Shown: positions 1-8,383 of the stretch, one piece after another | How the letters are laid out: the number at the start of each line of letters is the position of its first letter | Position numbering within the stretch: position 1 is the stretch's first letter | DNA from: an uncultured Lachnospiraceae bacterium | Lineage (GTDB): Bacteria > Bacillota > Clostridia > Lachnospirales > Lachnospiraceae | DNA: 64,000 nucleotides | Assembly: GCA_949949005.1 (NCBI GenBank) | Contig: CATLHM010000013.1 | Span: forward strand, 1 to 64,000 | Reading direction: 5' to 3' | Position numbers and translations under genes: made by a program | The notes under the pieces: generated by a model | What the model was told of the DNA's origin: nothing | The model's database searches: none | The model's input: only the letters and a program-made list of their open reading frames with translations

Positions 1-132
1 CATCAGACATGATAATTATTTAGGATAACATCTGATGAAGGAAGAACACCTTCTTTTGTTATCTGATTTATAGGAACTTATTAACCAAGTGGTCTTATTG
101 ACTACACCATTATTATACTAGGAGATGATGAT

Positions 133-186
133 ATGGCAGGCGTTACTACAAATATCAGCATCTGCATGGATTATGTTTTATATTAA
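133..186 (+). pseudogene. N-terminal scar of a RelB/DinJ-type antitoxin
   Basis: An ATG reading frame of 17 codons begins MAGVTTNISICMD and then stops at TAA (184-186). The start resembles the N-terminal beta strand of RelB/DinJ antitoxins (typically M-x-x-T-N-x-S/T-I-R-M-D), but the helices that should follow are missing. It sits just upstream of the DUF1848 gene and about 1 kb from an intact antitoxin of the same family on the other strand. I read it as a relic left by deletion. The similarity is short, so the call is tentative. Confidence 0.4.
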
Positions 187-198
187 AGAGGTGTCATA

Positions 199-1140
199 AT
201 GATTTTAAGCGTAAGCAGGCGGACAGATATTCCAAACTACTACTCTGAATGGTTTATAAACAGACTCAGAGAAGGGTATTTATATGTCCGAAATCCAATG
301 AACATCCATCAGATCAGTAAGATTGCCCTGTCTCCCCAAGTCGTAGACTGTATTGTGTTTTGGACCAAAAATCCCCTGCCCATGCTGGATAAACTGGAGG
401 AATTGAAGGCTTATCATTATTACTTCCAGTTTACTTTGACAGGCTACGGAAGGGATATAGAACCAAAGCTGCCGGATAAGCGAACGCAGATGATCCCCAT
501 TTTCCGCAGTTTATCTTCTAAAACAGGGAAGGAAAGAGTGATTTGGAGGTATGACCCCATTTTTTTCACCCACAGATATACGGCGGAATACCATGTCAGG
601 GCTTTTCGGGAAATTGCAGAAGCGCTGCAGGGGTATACGGACAAAGTGGTGATAAGCTTCATTGATATGTACGCAAAGACTAAAAAGAATATGAAGGGGA
701 TTCCCGTCCTGGATTTAGAGGAAAGTAAATTCTTTGAGTTTGTATCGGAGCTTTCTGCCATTGCAAAAGAGAATGGAATGAAAATAGCGACATGTGCGGA
801 AGAGATCGATTTGGCTTTCTATGGGATTGAGCACAATTGCTGTATAGATCAGGAGCTGATCGAAAAAATAACCGGCTGTAAAATAAGCGCAAAAAAGGAC
901 AAAAACCAAAGGGCGGAGTGCGGGTGTGTGGAAAGCATAGATGCAGGTTCCTATAATACGTGCAGAAATGCCTGCAAATACTGTTATGCGAATGAGTCGG
1001 AGGAAAAAGTAAGACTGCGTTGTCAGAACTATGATCCTCATTCCCCTTTGCTGTGCGGAGTCATAACGCAGGAGGATAAAATTACAGAACGTAAGGTGAA
1101 ATCTTTGATGGAAGAGCAAATCGGTATATTTGATTTTTGA
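199..1140 (+). CDS. DUF1848 family protein with C-terminal cysteine cluster
   Basis: Protein of 313 residues that matches the DUF1848 family from its opening MILSVSRRTDIP through the FWTKNP motif near residue 55. The biochemical role of the family is not established. Near the C-terminus (about residues 235-260) is CGC, then CRNACKYCYA, a C-x3-C-x2-C arrangement like the [4Fe-4S] site of radical SAM enzymes but at the wrong end of the protein. This suggests an iron-sulfur protein in the cytosol. The ATG has AAAGAGG nine bases upstream. No operon partner is visible: a minus-strand antitoxin gene follows. The family call is firm, the cluster is seen directly, and any enzymatic role is inference. 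Confidence 0.85.
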   Translation: MILSVSRRTDIPNYYSEWFINRLREGYLYVRNPMNIHQISKIALSPQVVDCIVFWTKNPLPMLDKLEELKAYHYYFQFTLTGYGRDIEPKLPDKRTQMIPIFRSLSSKTGKERVIWRYDPIFFTHRYTAEYHVRAFREIAEALQGYTDKVVISFIDMYAKTKKNMKGIPVLDLEESKFFEFVSELSAIAKENGMKIATCAEEIDLAFYGIEHNCCIDQELIEKITGCKISAKKDKNQRAECGCVESIDAGSYNTCRNACKYCYANESEEKVRLRCQNYDPHSPLLCGVITQEDKITERKVKSLMEEQIGIFDF

Positions 1141-1169
1141 CGGTAAATAGCGGAGCTGTAAACTCCAAT

Positions 1170-1436
1170 CTAAGCATTGAGCGCCTCCATTAATGAATCC
1201 ACGCTATCAAAGGGCCCGTAAATATCCTCATTATTCTCTGCAGCGTCCATAGCAGCCAATGTTGTTGCATTGGGGACATTACGGCTAATTGTAAAAGGAA
1301 TCTGTTGCTTCCGAACAGCCTGCCTTAAAAAAATATTGAGGGCAGTTGAAAGACTCATACCTAAATCAGCAAACAGTGAATCGGCCTGCGCTTTCAAAGT
1401 CTCATCGATACGAAAAGTTACATTTATATTTTTCAT
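1170..1436 (-). CDS. Type II antitoxin, RelB/DinJ family (orphan)
   Basis: Small 88-residue protein with the RelB/DinJ pattern: an N-terminal ribbon strand MKNINVTFRIDE, then ADSLFADLGMSLSTALNIFLRQ as the dimerisation helices, then a C-terminal tail that would wrap the toxin. The start at 1436 was chosen because AGGAGG lies seven bases upstream; the upstream in-frame codons lie before that site. Such antitoxins bind a RelE/YafQ-type mRNase and repress their own operon. No toxin gene follows it on the minus strand; the next gene is DUF1848 on the opposite strand. It is therefore an orphan, or its toxin has been deleted. Its own promoter region abuts the inverted-repeat element at 1491. Confidence 0.85.
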   Translation of the reverse strand: MKNINVTFRIDETLKAQADSLFADLGMSLSTALNIFLRQAVRKQQIPFTISRNVPNATTLAAMDAAENNEDIYGPFDSVDSLMEALNA

Positions 1437-1484
1437 TCCATCACCTCCTATTAAAAGCATATGTGTTTAATTTAAAAAGTCAAT

Positions 1485-2292
1485 ACTTTTACTCCCTTTT
1501 CGGAAAAGTGTTCCCGATGTATAAATTTTGAAATATAAGTATATTTATACACAGATTACATAATCTTCAACAACTCAATGGTTCTATAAACTTGAATTTT
1601 CATATGATTAACAGAATGAATAAATGCAATCTTCTTGTCCTACAGTATAGGTACACTCGATTATTTCTGCTGGCTTCATATATTCTATATAAGTAAGCGT
1701 TCTAAATGCCATACCATGTCCTACAAATATGACTTTATCATAATCAGCATACTTGTCTGCCACTCTTCGTATTCTTTGTCTTACTTCAGCTAATGTTTCC
1801 CATTTCAGACACTGTTCTTTGGGATATACTCCTTTGTGAAGATTAAACTCTCGTGTTAACTCAAACGCTTCTTCTGAAGTAGTATATTGATTAGTTTTAT
1901 CTGGTTCCCATTCGTGTAAATCAATATCAACACATATTTTCAGCCCAGTTTCTTTTGAAATTATCGCTGCTGTTTGTAAAGCTCTGGTATACGGAGACGA
2001 AACAATTAATTGTGCTGATTTTAGTCTTTCATCAATCGCAGCAGCTTCTACTTGACTTATTCCTTTTTGAGATAATGGTGCAAAAGAACGCCCAAAACCC
2101 CAAAAGCCTTTTTCCAGCATTTCACTATAATCAGCTTCTCCATGTCGAACAAGATAAAATATAGCCACTATCTATCACTCTCCTTATATAAATCCCAATT
2201 TATTTGATTATAAAATCTTTATCTGCCATTTGCAATGTATATTTATAAGCTATTTCTCAATGGGTACACAATTCCGAAAAGGGAGTACTTTT
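1485..2292. mobile_element. Transposon-like unit with terminal inverted repeats and 6-bp direct repeat, carrying only a phosphatase gene
   Basis: The 15-mer ACTCCCTTTTCGGAA at 1491-1505 recurs as its exact reverse complement at 2272-2286. Similarity continues inward for about ten more bases (GTGTtCCC versus GTGTaCCC), giving imperfect ends of about 25 bp. The six bases outside each end are identical: ACTTTT at 1485-1490 and 2287-2292, as expected of a target-site duplication. The unit of about 800 bp holds a single gene, the histidine phosphatase, and no transposase. It looks like a non-autonomous element or MITE-like cargo unit moved by a transposase in trans. I do not recognise the insertion-sequence family. 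Confidence 0.55.
1608..2168 (-). CDS. Histidine phosphatase superfamily protein
   Basis: Protein of 186 residues with the catalytic RHGE motif at residues 8-11 (LVRHGEAD), an SPYTRALQTA box (residues 57-66), and the second catalytic histidine in FVGHGMAFR near residue 150. These are hallmarks of the phosphoglycerate mutase/histidine phosphatase fold, in which the first His forms a phosphohistidine. The substrate cannot be told; CobC-, GpmB- and SixA-like proteins share these motifs. Translation begins at GTG (2166-2168), with AAGGAGAG eleven bases upstream. The gene is the only occupant of an inverted-repeat-bounded unit, and its AT-rich composition differs from the metabolic genes further right, in line with horizontal acquisition. 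Confidence 0.85.
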   Translation of the reverse strand: MAIFYLVRHGEADYSEMLEKGFWGFGRSFAPLSQKGISQVEAAAIDERLKSAQLIVSSPYTRALQTAAIISKETGLKICVDIDLHEWEPDKTNQYTTSEEAFELTREFNLHKGVYPKEQCLKWETLAEVRQRIRRVADKYADYDKVIFVGHGMAFRTLTYIEYMKPAEIIECTYTVGQEDCIYSFC

Positions 2293-2400
2293 ATGTGCAT
2301 TTTAAGTGCAAAATAAATTCAATTGAGGTTTTTGACCTCCCTTTTCTCTTTCCCGTTTAGAAACGCTTTGAACAGTTCTCCTTTGCCAATATGATGAAAT

Positions 2401-2429
2401 GGGCAGTGAGTCATTCCATATCACTGCCC
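2401..2429. terminator. Hairpin between histidine phosphatase and YdcF remnant
   Basis: GGGCAGTGA at 2401-2409 and TCACTGCCC at 2421-2429 form a perfect 9-bp stem with an 11-base loop. It lies just past the stop of the broken minus-strand YdcF gene, so it may be that gene's terminator. Neither side carries a clear T-run, which lowers confidence. Confidence 0.4.
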
Positions 2430-2450
2430 GATAAATGACAGTTTGCCTTG

Positions 2451-2719
2451 TCAGAGCAAATACTCCTTAATATCCCCGACAAACTGGTTACCGCATCGGG
2501 TAAGTTCGCCAGGTACACGGTCAATACCTTGTTCGCTTTTATACCAATTATCCTTTGTAATATTGTAACAATGAATTGGGCAGACCTTTATTTCAACATC
2601 AGGAAAAGCCATTTGATATAGCATAAGACAACGCCGGGCAAAAAGATCGCATCAGCCTTTTGGGGAGCGTCAGAAACAAATATATAGTTTGAAATGTCAG
2701 TTATGATCCGACTGTTCAT
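2451..2719 (-). pseudogene. YdcF/DUF218-like gene, internally deleted and frameshifted
   Basis: A well-placed start (ATG at 2719, GGGAGG upstream) opens MNSRIITDISNYIFVSDAP followed by KADAIFLPG, the typical first strand of YdcF/SanA (DUF218) proteins. The frame is then lost. A second frame supplies what looks like the C-terminal end, LMLYQMAFPDVEIKV through DIKEYLL, ending at TGA (2451-2453). About 120 internal codons expected for this family, including the conserved acidic and serine positions, are absent. I read this as one gene collapsed by a deletion that also changed frame. The family assignment rests on the N-terminal motif and is moderately sure. Confidence 0.6.
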
Positions 2720-2792
2720 TTGCAAATACCTCCCTTATTTGTCGATTGTATTTTACAGGTGTTTGGTTGTGGATGCTATCCCGCCTGATATA

Positions 2793-4388
2793 TTACGCCT
2801 TGTTCAGATTCAGGACGTCATCAAAAGACGGCAATTTCCTTTCCGAGAATTGATGGGATACCACAAGCAGCAGCTTTCCTTCAATGGAGAGCAGCAAATC
2901 CTCAATCATGCCCGCAGTGGCGTCATCGAGATTTGCCAGCGGCTCATCCAGAATCAATACATCCGTATCCCGCAGCAACGCACGGGCTAAACAGATGCGT
3001 TTCTTCTCCCCGCCGGAAAGGTTCGCGCCATTCTCGGCAACCATGGCGTCGAGGGCATCTTTTTTGGCAAATTGATTAAGGCCAAGGGTTTGAAGCGTCT
3101 CGACCAGCGTTTCATCGGGAATGTCCCGATACATGGTCAGGTTGTTTCTCAGAGAATCGTGGAACAACACTGCCTCCTGCCGAACAACCGTTATGCAGTC
3201 ATAGGTGCTGGAATACTTGGAAAGAGGCACACCATCAATTTCAATACTGCCATCCGTTACATCATAGTAACGAAGCAGCAGATTGATGGCGGTGGTTTTC
3301 CCACATCCGCTGGGGCCTTTGATCAGATAGCGTCTGCCCTTTTGGGCTTGAAAGCTGAAGTTCTCAAGCACCGGCTTTTCGTCAGGATAAGCAAACGAGA
3401 CGTTGCGATACCGAATCTCACGCACCAGTTCAATCAGCGGATTTCCCTGACCTGTGACATTTCCTTGTTCAATGAATTTCTCCATAGACCGACAGGAGGG
3501 CTTTATTGCCACAAGCTGACGGATAATTTCGGCAAGAGAAATCAGCGGATAAGAAAGCTGGTCGATCATGCCGATTGCAACAAAGAAAGTGCCTGCAGAG
3601 AAGTCCCCTTGCAGGACAAGCCACGTTGCGCAAATCAACACCACAAAGTAAGACAGATAGGAAATCAGCGTGGTGATAAGCTGTGAAACTGCTCCAAGCG
3701 TCAAATCTCTCAGCAGCTTGTCCATCGTTAGGTCGTTCGTATCGTCAAATTTTGAGAGAATCTTTCTTTCAATGGAAAAATTCTTGATGATCTCAAAGCC
3801 GCTGAGCCAATCGCCTACCTTTGCCAAATTTGCTTCAACCGCTTTCAGATACGCATTTTGTGCATTCTGCAGCCGCTTTTCTATGAGCTTGGGAATATAG
3901 AGCGGCGTGGTCAGAAGGACGATTGTAATCAGAGCAAGATGCCAGTCTAACCTAAATAAAGCCAGGCTTACAAAGATGATCTTGAAAAGAATCTCCCAGA
4001 ACAGGGGAAGCAACTGAAAGCGGCGAGCCTTAATGGTATCCGCTTCGTTCGTGTATTTTGCGATGTACTCCCCTTGCGGTGTCGTTTTATAGTCCACGTA
4101 GCCGCGCCTTAAGATGCTCTCAAAGATGTCCCGTTTCAGGAGCTTTGTGCAGCCAACGACAAATCTTGTGCTGAACTGTCTGTATCCGAAGTAAAAGAGA
4201 ATTTCACTCAGGATAAAGGCAGCCAAGAGAATTGCATACCGAAGCGTGGCCTGCGTATCTCCGGCGATGGCATAATCCAGCACATCCCCTTTGAAGAATT
4301 GTAAGACAACCGCAAACACGGTGCTGATGAGTATAAAAATCAAAGCCCCTATAAAATAGGTGCTGGCATGTTTTTGATATTTTTTCAT
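2793..4388 (-). CDS. ABC exporter, fused membrane and ATPase domains
   Basis: Protein of 531 residues. Residues 1-290 are an exporter-type membrane domain with hydrophobic segments near 12-32, 50-68, 125-160 and 235-275. Residues 310-531 are the nucleotide-binding domain with Walker A GPSGCGKTT, signature LSGGEKKR, Walker B VLILDEP and a switch His in VVSHQ. It would work as a dimer in the cytoplasmic membrane to expel a peptide, lipid or drug. It is slightly shorter than the usual 570-600 residues. The start has AGGAGG eight bases upstream. The leader holds a nine-codon-class open frame and strong inverted repeats, which suggests induced expression. No partner half-transporter is present, so the substrate is unknown. 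Confidence 0.9.
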   Translation of the reverse strand: MKKYQKHASTYFIGALIFILISTVFAVVLQFFKGDVLDYAIAGDTQATLRYAILLAAFILSEILFYFGYRQFSTRFVVGCTKLLKRDIFESILRRGYVDYKTTPQGEYIAKYTNEADTIKARRFQLLPLFWEILFKIIFVSLALFRLDWHLALITIVLLTTPLYIPKLIEKRLQNAQNAYLKAVEANLAKVGDWLSGFEIIKNFSIERKILSKFDDTNDLTMDKLLRDLTLGAVSQLITTLISYLSYFVVLICATWLVLQGDFSAGTFFVAIGMIDQLSYPLISLAEIIRQLVAIKPSCRSMEKFIEQGNVTGQGNPLIELVREIRYRNVSFAYPDEKPVLENFSFQAQKGRRYLIKGPSGCGKTTAINLLLRYYDVTDGSIEIDGVPLSKYSSTYDCITVVRQEAVLFHDSLRNNLTMYRDIPDETLVETLQTLGLNQFAKKDALDAMVAENGANLSGGEKKRICLARALLRDTDVLILDEPLANLDDATAGMIEDLLLSIEGKLLLVVSHQFSERKLPSFDDVLNLNKA

Positions 4389-4410
4389 GTTTACCTCCTA
4401 TGCACTGACG

Positions 4411-4444
4411 CGATAGAAGGATTGAATGGATTTTCCTTCTATCG
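4411..4444 (-). promoter_or_regulatory. Inverted repeat in the leader of the ABC exporter
   Basis: CGATAGAAGG (4411-4420) and CCTTCTATCG (4435-4444) form a perfect 10-bp stem with a 14-base loop. The stop-proximal part of the leader frame contains TTTCCTTCT followed by AGAAGGAAA, so an alternative stem with the peptide-coding bases is possible. The arrangement of a short coding leader followed by competing stems is that of translational attenuation. This is inference from sequence only. Confidence 0.45.
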
Positions 4445-4445
4445 T

Positions 4446-4472
4446 TTAGAAGGAAAGACGATATTTCACCAT
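4446..4472 (-). CDS. Possible leader peptide of eight residues upstream of the ABC exporter
   Basis: On the minus strand ATG at 4472 opens an eight-codon frame, MVKYRLSF, ending in TAA at 4446-4448. A strong GGGAGG ribosome site lies nine bases upstream, better than many real genes here. The stop codon lies one base before a 10-bp stem-loop that precedes the exporter's own start at 4388. Leader peptides like this control inducible antibiotic-resistance genes by ribosome stalling, but no known stalling motif is visible. Confidence 0.4.
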   Translation of the reverse strand: MVKYRLSF

Positions 4473-4672
4473 GACAGAACACCTCCCTGTTTTTTTAAGA
4501 GCATATCATAAAAGCGCCGCGCTTTCAATGGTTGTAGGATTGACTCACAGGATAAACGGCACAATTTTTTTGACTTGCAAATTGAAGAAGAAAGGGCTTA
4601 TGATAAAATAGATTCCAGGATTAATGATTCGGAGATGTAAGGTGAAACTTTTAAAAGCGAAAGAGGATTATT

Positions 4673-5176
4673 ATGCAATATACAAATCATTTCAAATCGC
4701 CTCTCGGCGGGATTCTCATCGCCGCGGATGAAGCTGGGCTTACCGGCTTATGGTTCGACGGGGCCAAATACTATGCGGATTGTCTTGATCCGGAGCACGA
4801 GGAGAGGGACACGCCTGTCCTTGAACAGGCCAGGGAATGGTTGGACGTTTACTTTTCGGGAAGAGAGCCGGATTTTTTGCCGCCCATCCATATGGCGGGC
4901 ACGCCTTTTCAGCTTGCCGTCTGGAAAATCCTGCAGGAGATCCCTTACGGAGAAACAACGACTTACGGGGAGATTGCAGGAAAGATCGCCAGGCAGAAGG
5001 GACTGGCCCGAATGTCCGCCCAGGCGGTAGGGGGTGCGGTGGGGCACAATAAAATTTCCATTATCGTTCCCTGCCACAGAGTGCTGGGAGCAGGTGGAAG
5101 CCTGACAGGGTATGCAGGGGGGATGGACAAAAAGGAAAAGCTGCTGGCTTTGGAAAGCCATCGCGGCCGCCTATGA
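4673..5176 (+). CDS. ogt: Methylated-DNA--protein-cysteine S-methyltransferase
   Basis: Protein of 167 residues that repairs O6-alkylguanine in DNA by transferring the alkyl group to its own cysteine, inactivating itself. The acceptor is Cys134 in IVPCHRVLG, the signature of the family. The helix-turn-helix and arginine-finger region ARMSAQAVGGAVGHN lies just before it. An N-terminal domain of about 70 residues and the GTPFQLAVWKIL segment match the normal Ogt layout and length. The ATG has AGAGGA nine bases upstream. It stands alone on the plus strand, with a chemoreceptor gene 120 bp downstream; no Ada-type regulator is adjacent. Confidence 0.95.
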   Translation: MQYTNHFKSPLGGILIAADEAGLTGLWFDGAKYYADCLDPEHEERDTPVLEQAREWLDVYFSGREPDFLPPIHMAGTPFQLAVWKILQEIPYGETTTYGEIAGKIARQKGLARMSAQAVGGAVGHNKISIIVPCHRVLGAGGSLTGYAGGMDKKEKLLALESHRGRL

Positions 5177-5296
5177 CAGGGAGCGGGCCCTGGGGATTTG
5201 GGGCGGCTTAAGAAGCTCTTGAAATATGGAAAAAGATGGACTATTATAATAGTGGGTATTAGCCCTGAAAATTTCCTGATGGAGGAGAAAGGTTTT

Positions 5297-7324
5297 ATGC
5301 GTTTCATAGAAAATAGAAAGCTTGCCGTGCGGATCGGCATTATTACCACCTTTATCACGCTGGTGGGAATGACGCTGCTCTGGCTTTTTGTGTCCAATAA
5401 TGCCGCATCGGTGGTCAGGAATGATATCACCAACCAGATGACTGATGCCGTGGAAGCCAGAGCCGCTATTATCGACGAGTATGTGCTCTCGGCAGAGAGA
5501 TACACCACTGCCTTTGCCCTTGGCAGCGAGGTTCGCGCCCTTCTTTTAAGTCCGGATGACCCGGAGGTGCTAGCGCGGGCCCAGAAGTACACGGAGGATT
5601 TTGCCGCCGTCAAGGGGGTGTTTGAGGGATTGTATATCGCCACCCCACAGACCCATGTTCTGACCCATACTTCTCAGGGGGCCATCGGCATGACGACCCG
5701 GTCGGGGGATTCACTGAAGGAGTTTCAGGATACCATCTTGTCCCGGCACGAGCTGACGAATCTGGGAGTCATGAAGTCCCCCGGAACAGGCAGTATGATC
5801 CTTTCCATGTATTATCCTATGTTTGAAGGCCAGGAGTGTATTGGCTATGTGGGGGCTGGGGTTTATGCCAGCCATCTCATGGATGCGTTGCTGAATCTGG
5901 ATATCAAGGGACTTCCCAACAGCGAGTACGTGTTTCTGAATGTGGATACGGGCGTCTATCTTTACCATGAGGATGAGGCGCTTTTAAATACCGAGACCAC
6001 CGATGCCGGTTACCAGGAGATCATCCGGCGCATCCAGGCAGACGGGGGGACTGAGGCGAATACATATTCCTATAAGGATGAAAATGGAGTCAGCCAATTG
6101 GTGGTTTACAAGTACTTAAAGGACCGGGGCTGGGTGTTCATGGTTCGGGATAATGCCACGGAGGTCTTTTCCGCTGTGACAAAGGTGCGGGTTTTGGTGG
6201 GAGTTCTGTGTGGGGCTGTGGCCGTGGCTGTGATTCTGCTGACCCTGCTGATCCTGTGGCGTGAGGGCCGGGAGCTCATGGTGGTGGAGCGGGCCATCAG
6301 TCGTCTGGGGGATCTGAACCTTTCCGCTGACCAGGAGCTGGAGCCTTTTTATGGGAGAAAGGATGAGATCGGTCTGATTGCTCAGACTGCCCACCGGGTC
6401 TGCGGTTGTCTGCGGGAGACCATTGATGATGTGGGGCATATTTTGGGCGAGATGGCCAACGGCAATTTTGCCGTGAATGTCACAGAGAACGAGTCCTACT
6501 ATATTGGCGATTTCAAGGTTCTCTCCGAGAGCCTGCAAACCATTCATGCCAATCTGGTGAACGTGATTCGCAATATTTCCCAGGTGGCAGGTCAGGTGGA
6601 TATCAGCGCCCAGCGGGTATCCTCCGGGGCTCAGGAGCTGGCCCAGGGTACCACCCAGCAGGCTGACTCTGTGTCTGGGCTTATGGAGAATATGACATCC
6701 ATCACCGCCCGGATTCAATCCAGCGCCCAGCGCTGCGGCAATGCCAGCGAGCTGGTGGATCGGGCCAACGGCTATGCGGCGGAAGCGGACGCAAAGATGG
6801 AACAGCTCACGGAGGCTACCAGAAACATCAACCAGTCCTCCGCCCAAATCGGCACGATCATCAAAACCATTGAGGATATCGCCTTCCAGACCAATCTTCT
6901 GGCTTTGAACGCTTCTGTGGAGGCCGCCCGCGCCGGAGAGGTGGGAAAAGGCTTCTCGGTGGTGGCGCAGGAGGTAGGGGAGCTGGCGGGGAAATCTGCA
7001 AAAGCCGCAAAGAATACCAACGAGCTCATCAGTCGTTCCATCCAAAGTGCCAAGACCGGGAAAGAGTCTACGGATCAGGCCGTCTCGGCCATGCAGGTCA
7101 TTAATGACTGCATCCAGTCCATCAAGGCGCTGATGGATGAGATCGCCTCCGCCAGCGTCCAGCAGTCGGAGATGATCCTGCTGGTGGAAAACGGAATCAG
7201 GGAAATTTCCGCGGTGGTACAAGATAATTCTGCGGCTGCAGAAAAAAGCGCCTCCGTTTCCAGGGAACTGTCCCAGCAGGCGCGGACGCTCAGTGGCCTG
7301 ATCAGCCGTTTTCATATCGAATAA
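5297..7324 (+). CDS. Methyl-accepting chemotaxis protein
   Basis: Receptor of 675 residues from the ATG at 5297, chosen because GGAGGAG lies 11 bases upstream; a longer frame has no ribosome site. Layout: transmembrane helix near residues 10-32, periplasmic-side cache-like sensor domain (about 35-285), second membrane helix near 295-318 ([20 protein letters not shown]), HAMP, then the cytoplasmic signalling domain. The hairpin tip reads [20 protein letters not shown], where the CheW/CheA contacts sit. Methylation regions flank it. The ligand is unknown; a cache domain would sense a small metabolite outside the cell. It is adjacent to glycan-degradation genes, but there is no che gene in this window. 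Confidence 0.93.
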   Translation: MRFIENRKLAVRIGIITTFITLVGMTLLWLFVSNNAASVVRNDITNQMTDAVEARAAIIDEYVLSAERYTTAFALGSEVRALLLSPDDPEVLARAQKYTEDFAAVKGVFEGLYIATPQTHVLTHTSQGAIGMTTRSGDSLKEFQDTILSRHELTNLGVMKSPGTGSMILSMYYPMFEGQECIGYVGAGVYASHLMDALLNLDIKGLPNSEYVFLNVDTGVYLYHEDEALLNTETTDAGYQEIIRRIQADGGTEANTYSYKDENGVSQLVVYKYLKDRGWVFMVRDNATEVFSAVTKVRVLVGVLCGAVAVAVILLTLLILWREGRELMVVERAISRLGDLNLSADQELEPFYGRKDEIGLIAQTAHRVCGCLRETIDDVGHILGEMANGNFAVNVTENESYYIGDFKVLSESLQTIHANLVNVIRNISQVAGQVDISAQRVSSGAQELAQGTTQQADSVSGLMENMTSITARIQSSAQRCGNASELVDRANGYAAEADAKMEQLTEATRNINQSSAQIGTIIKTIEDIAFQTNLLALNASVEAARAGEVGKGFSVVAQEVGELAGKSAKAAKNTNELISRSIQSAKTGKESTDQAVSAMQVINDCIQSIKALMDEIASASVQQSEMILLVENGIREISAVVQDNSAAAEKSASVSRELSQQARTLSGLISRFHIE

Positions 7325-7342
7325 ATAAAGTCAGAACTTTTT

Positions 7343-8266
7343 TCAGCTATCGGCATGTATCTGAATCCCTTTCACCGTCTGGGAGATTCCCTTGACGCTG
7401 GAAGCGTATTCCAGCGGAGACATGCCGGTGGCTTTTTTAAATTGTCTGGAAAAGTATTGCAGGGAACTGTAGGAGAGGAAGGAGGAAACCTCGGTCATAT
7501 TCAGGCTCCCGTCCCGAATAATCTCTTTGGCCCGCTCAATTTTCATTTGTTGGAAAAATTCCATAACCCCGCATCCCTTTTTTTCGTGAAAAAGTGCTTG
7601 CAGGGAGGAACGGCTCAGGGAAAAAGCGCTGCATATCCGATCCAGGGAAAGCTGTTCGCAGATATGGGCCTCCATATAGGAGAGGATATGATCCAGGCGG
7701 CTGCTTTTGGAGTACCTGCTGAAGGAAGAAGCAGCGCTGGGAATTTCATGCAAAACAGGGGAGCGCTCCTGCATAAGGGAGATCAAAAGCATTTCCAGAT
7801 ACATAAGAATCAATTGCCGGGAGCCAAAGGGAAGCTCCTTTTTTAGCGTGATCTGTTCCACGGAAGGGACGTGGAGAGGGGAGGCAAAGCATTGCCGGGC
7901 AAGGGCCAGCAGGTGGGAGACGATTTCTCGCTCCGTCAGGGATAAGGTGTCGATGCGGGACTCCAACTGCCTCATAGAGGGGGAGGATGAGAGAAAGGAA
8001 ACTGCCACCAGGTTGGGGGCCTTTTTTCCGATGGAGCGGATGGCGTGAAATTCATTGGGCTTGTGAAAGATAATGTCCCCGGTACCCAGCTTGTAGTCCC
8101 GCTCCCCGGCGGTGACCACAACGGTTCCCTTGTCCACATAGAGAAATTCCCAGAAATCATGGGACTCCCCGGGAAAAACGAAATCGCGCATATATTCAAA
8201 GTAATGGATAGTGACCACTGCATCAATGACCAGCTCTCTCTCTAAATAGGTGGGGACGTAGGACAT
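7343..8266 (-). CDS. AraC-family regulator with cupin sensor, probable activator of the GH129-GH31 operon
   Basis: Protein of 307 residues from ATG at 8266 (GGAGG eight bases upstream). The N-terminal 150 residues form a cupin-like sugar-binding domain with the GTGDIIFHKPNEFH motif near residue 75. The C-terminal 100 residues carry two helix-turn-helix units, ending in YSSLQYFSRQFKKATGMSP, the classic AraC signature. Regulators of this build usually bind a sugar and activate a neighbouring carbohydrate operon. It is divergent from the glycoside hydrolase operon at 8537, and the intergenic region has a 12-bp direct repeat at a 21-bp period beside the operon's -10 box. The effector cannot be seen from sequence. 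Confidence 0.9.
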   Translation of the reverse strand: MSYVPTYLERELVIDAVVTIHYFEYMRDFVFPGESHDFWEFLYVDKGTVVVTAGERDYKLGTGDIIFHKPNEFHAIRSIGKKAPNLVAVSFLSSSPSMRQLESRIDTLSLTEREIVSHLLALARQCFASPLHVPSVEQITLKKELPFGSRQLILMYLEMLLISLMQERSPVLHEIPSAASSFSRYSKSSRLDHILSYMEAHICEQLSLDRICSAFSLSRSSLQALFHEKKGCGVMEFFQQMKIERAKEIIRDGSLNMTEVSSFLSYSSLQYFSRQFKKATGMSPLEYASSVKGISQTVKGIQIHADS

Positions 8267-8331
8267 GACCGAAACCTCCGCATGGCTTAGACTTTCTTCT
8301 CTATTATTTCCCATAGTATCAAAAAAAGGAT

Positions 8332-8364
8332 GATAAGACAAGATAATTAGACGATAAGACAAGA
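8332..8364 (+). promoter_or_regulatory. Direct-repeat operator upstream of the glycoside hydrolase operon
   Basis: GATAAGACAAGA occurs at 8332-8343 and again at 8353-8364, a 21-bp period equal to two helical turns. The second copy ends 19 bases before a TATAAT at 8384-8389 and covers where a -35 box should be; no good -35 is present. This is the expected build of an AraC-family activator site. Confidence 0.6.
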
Positions 8365-8383
8365 AAAGTACCCACAGAGATAC

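Noticed and set aside
1..120. Small inverted repeat GAAGG...CCTTC with TTTT near position 37-57 as a terminator
   Set aside because: Only 5 bp of stem; too weak to call without the upstream gene.
3072..3686. Plus-strand frame of 204 codons inside the ABC exporter gene
   Set aside because: Opposite strand of a clear ABC ATPase with all motifs; no ribosome site.
6116..7315. Antisense frame of 399 codons opposite the chemoreceptor
   Set aside because: Shadow of the MCP coding sequence, no start signals, no recognisable domains.
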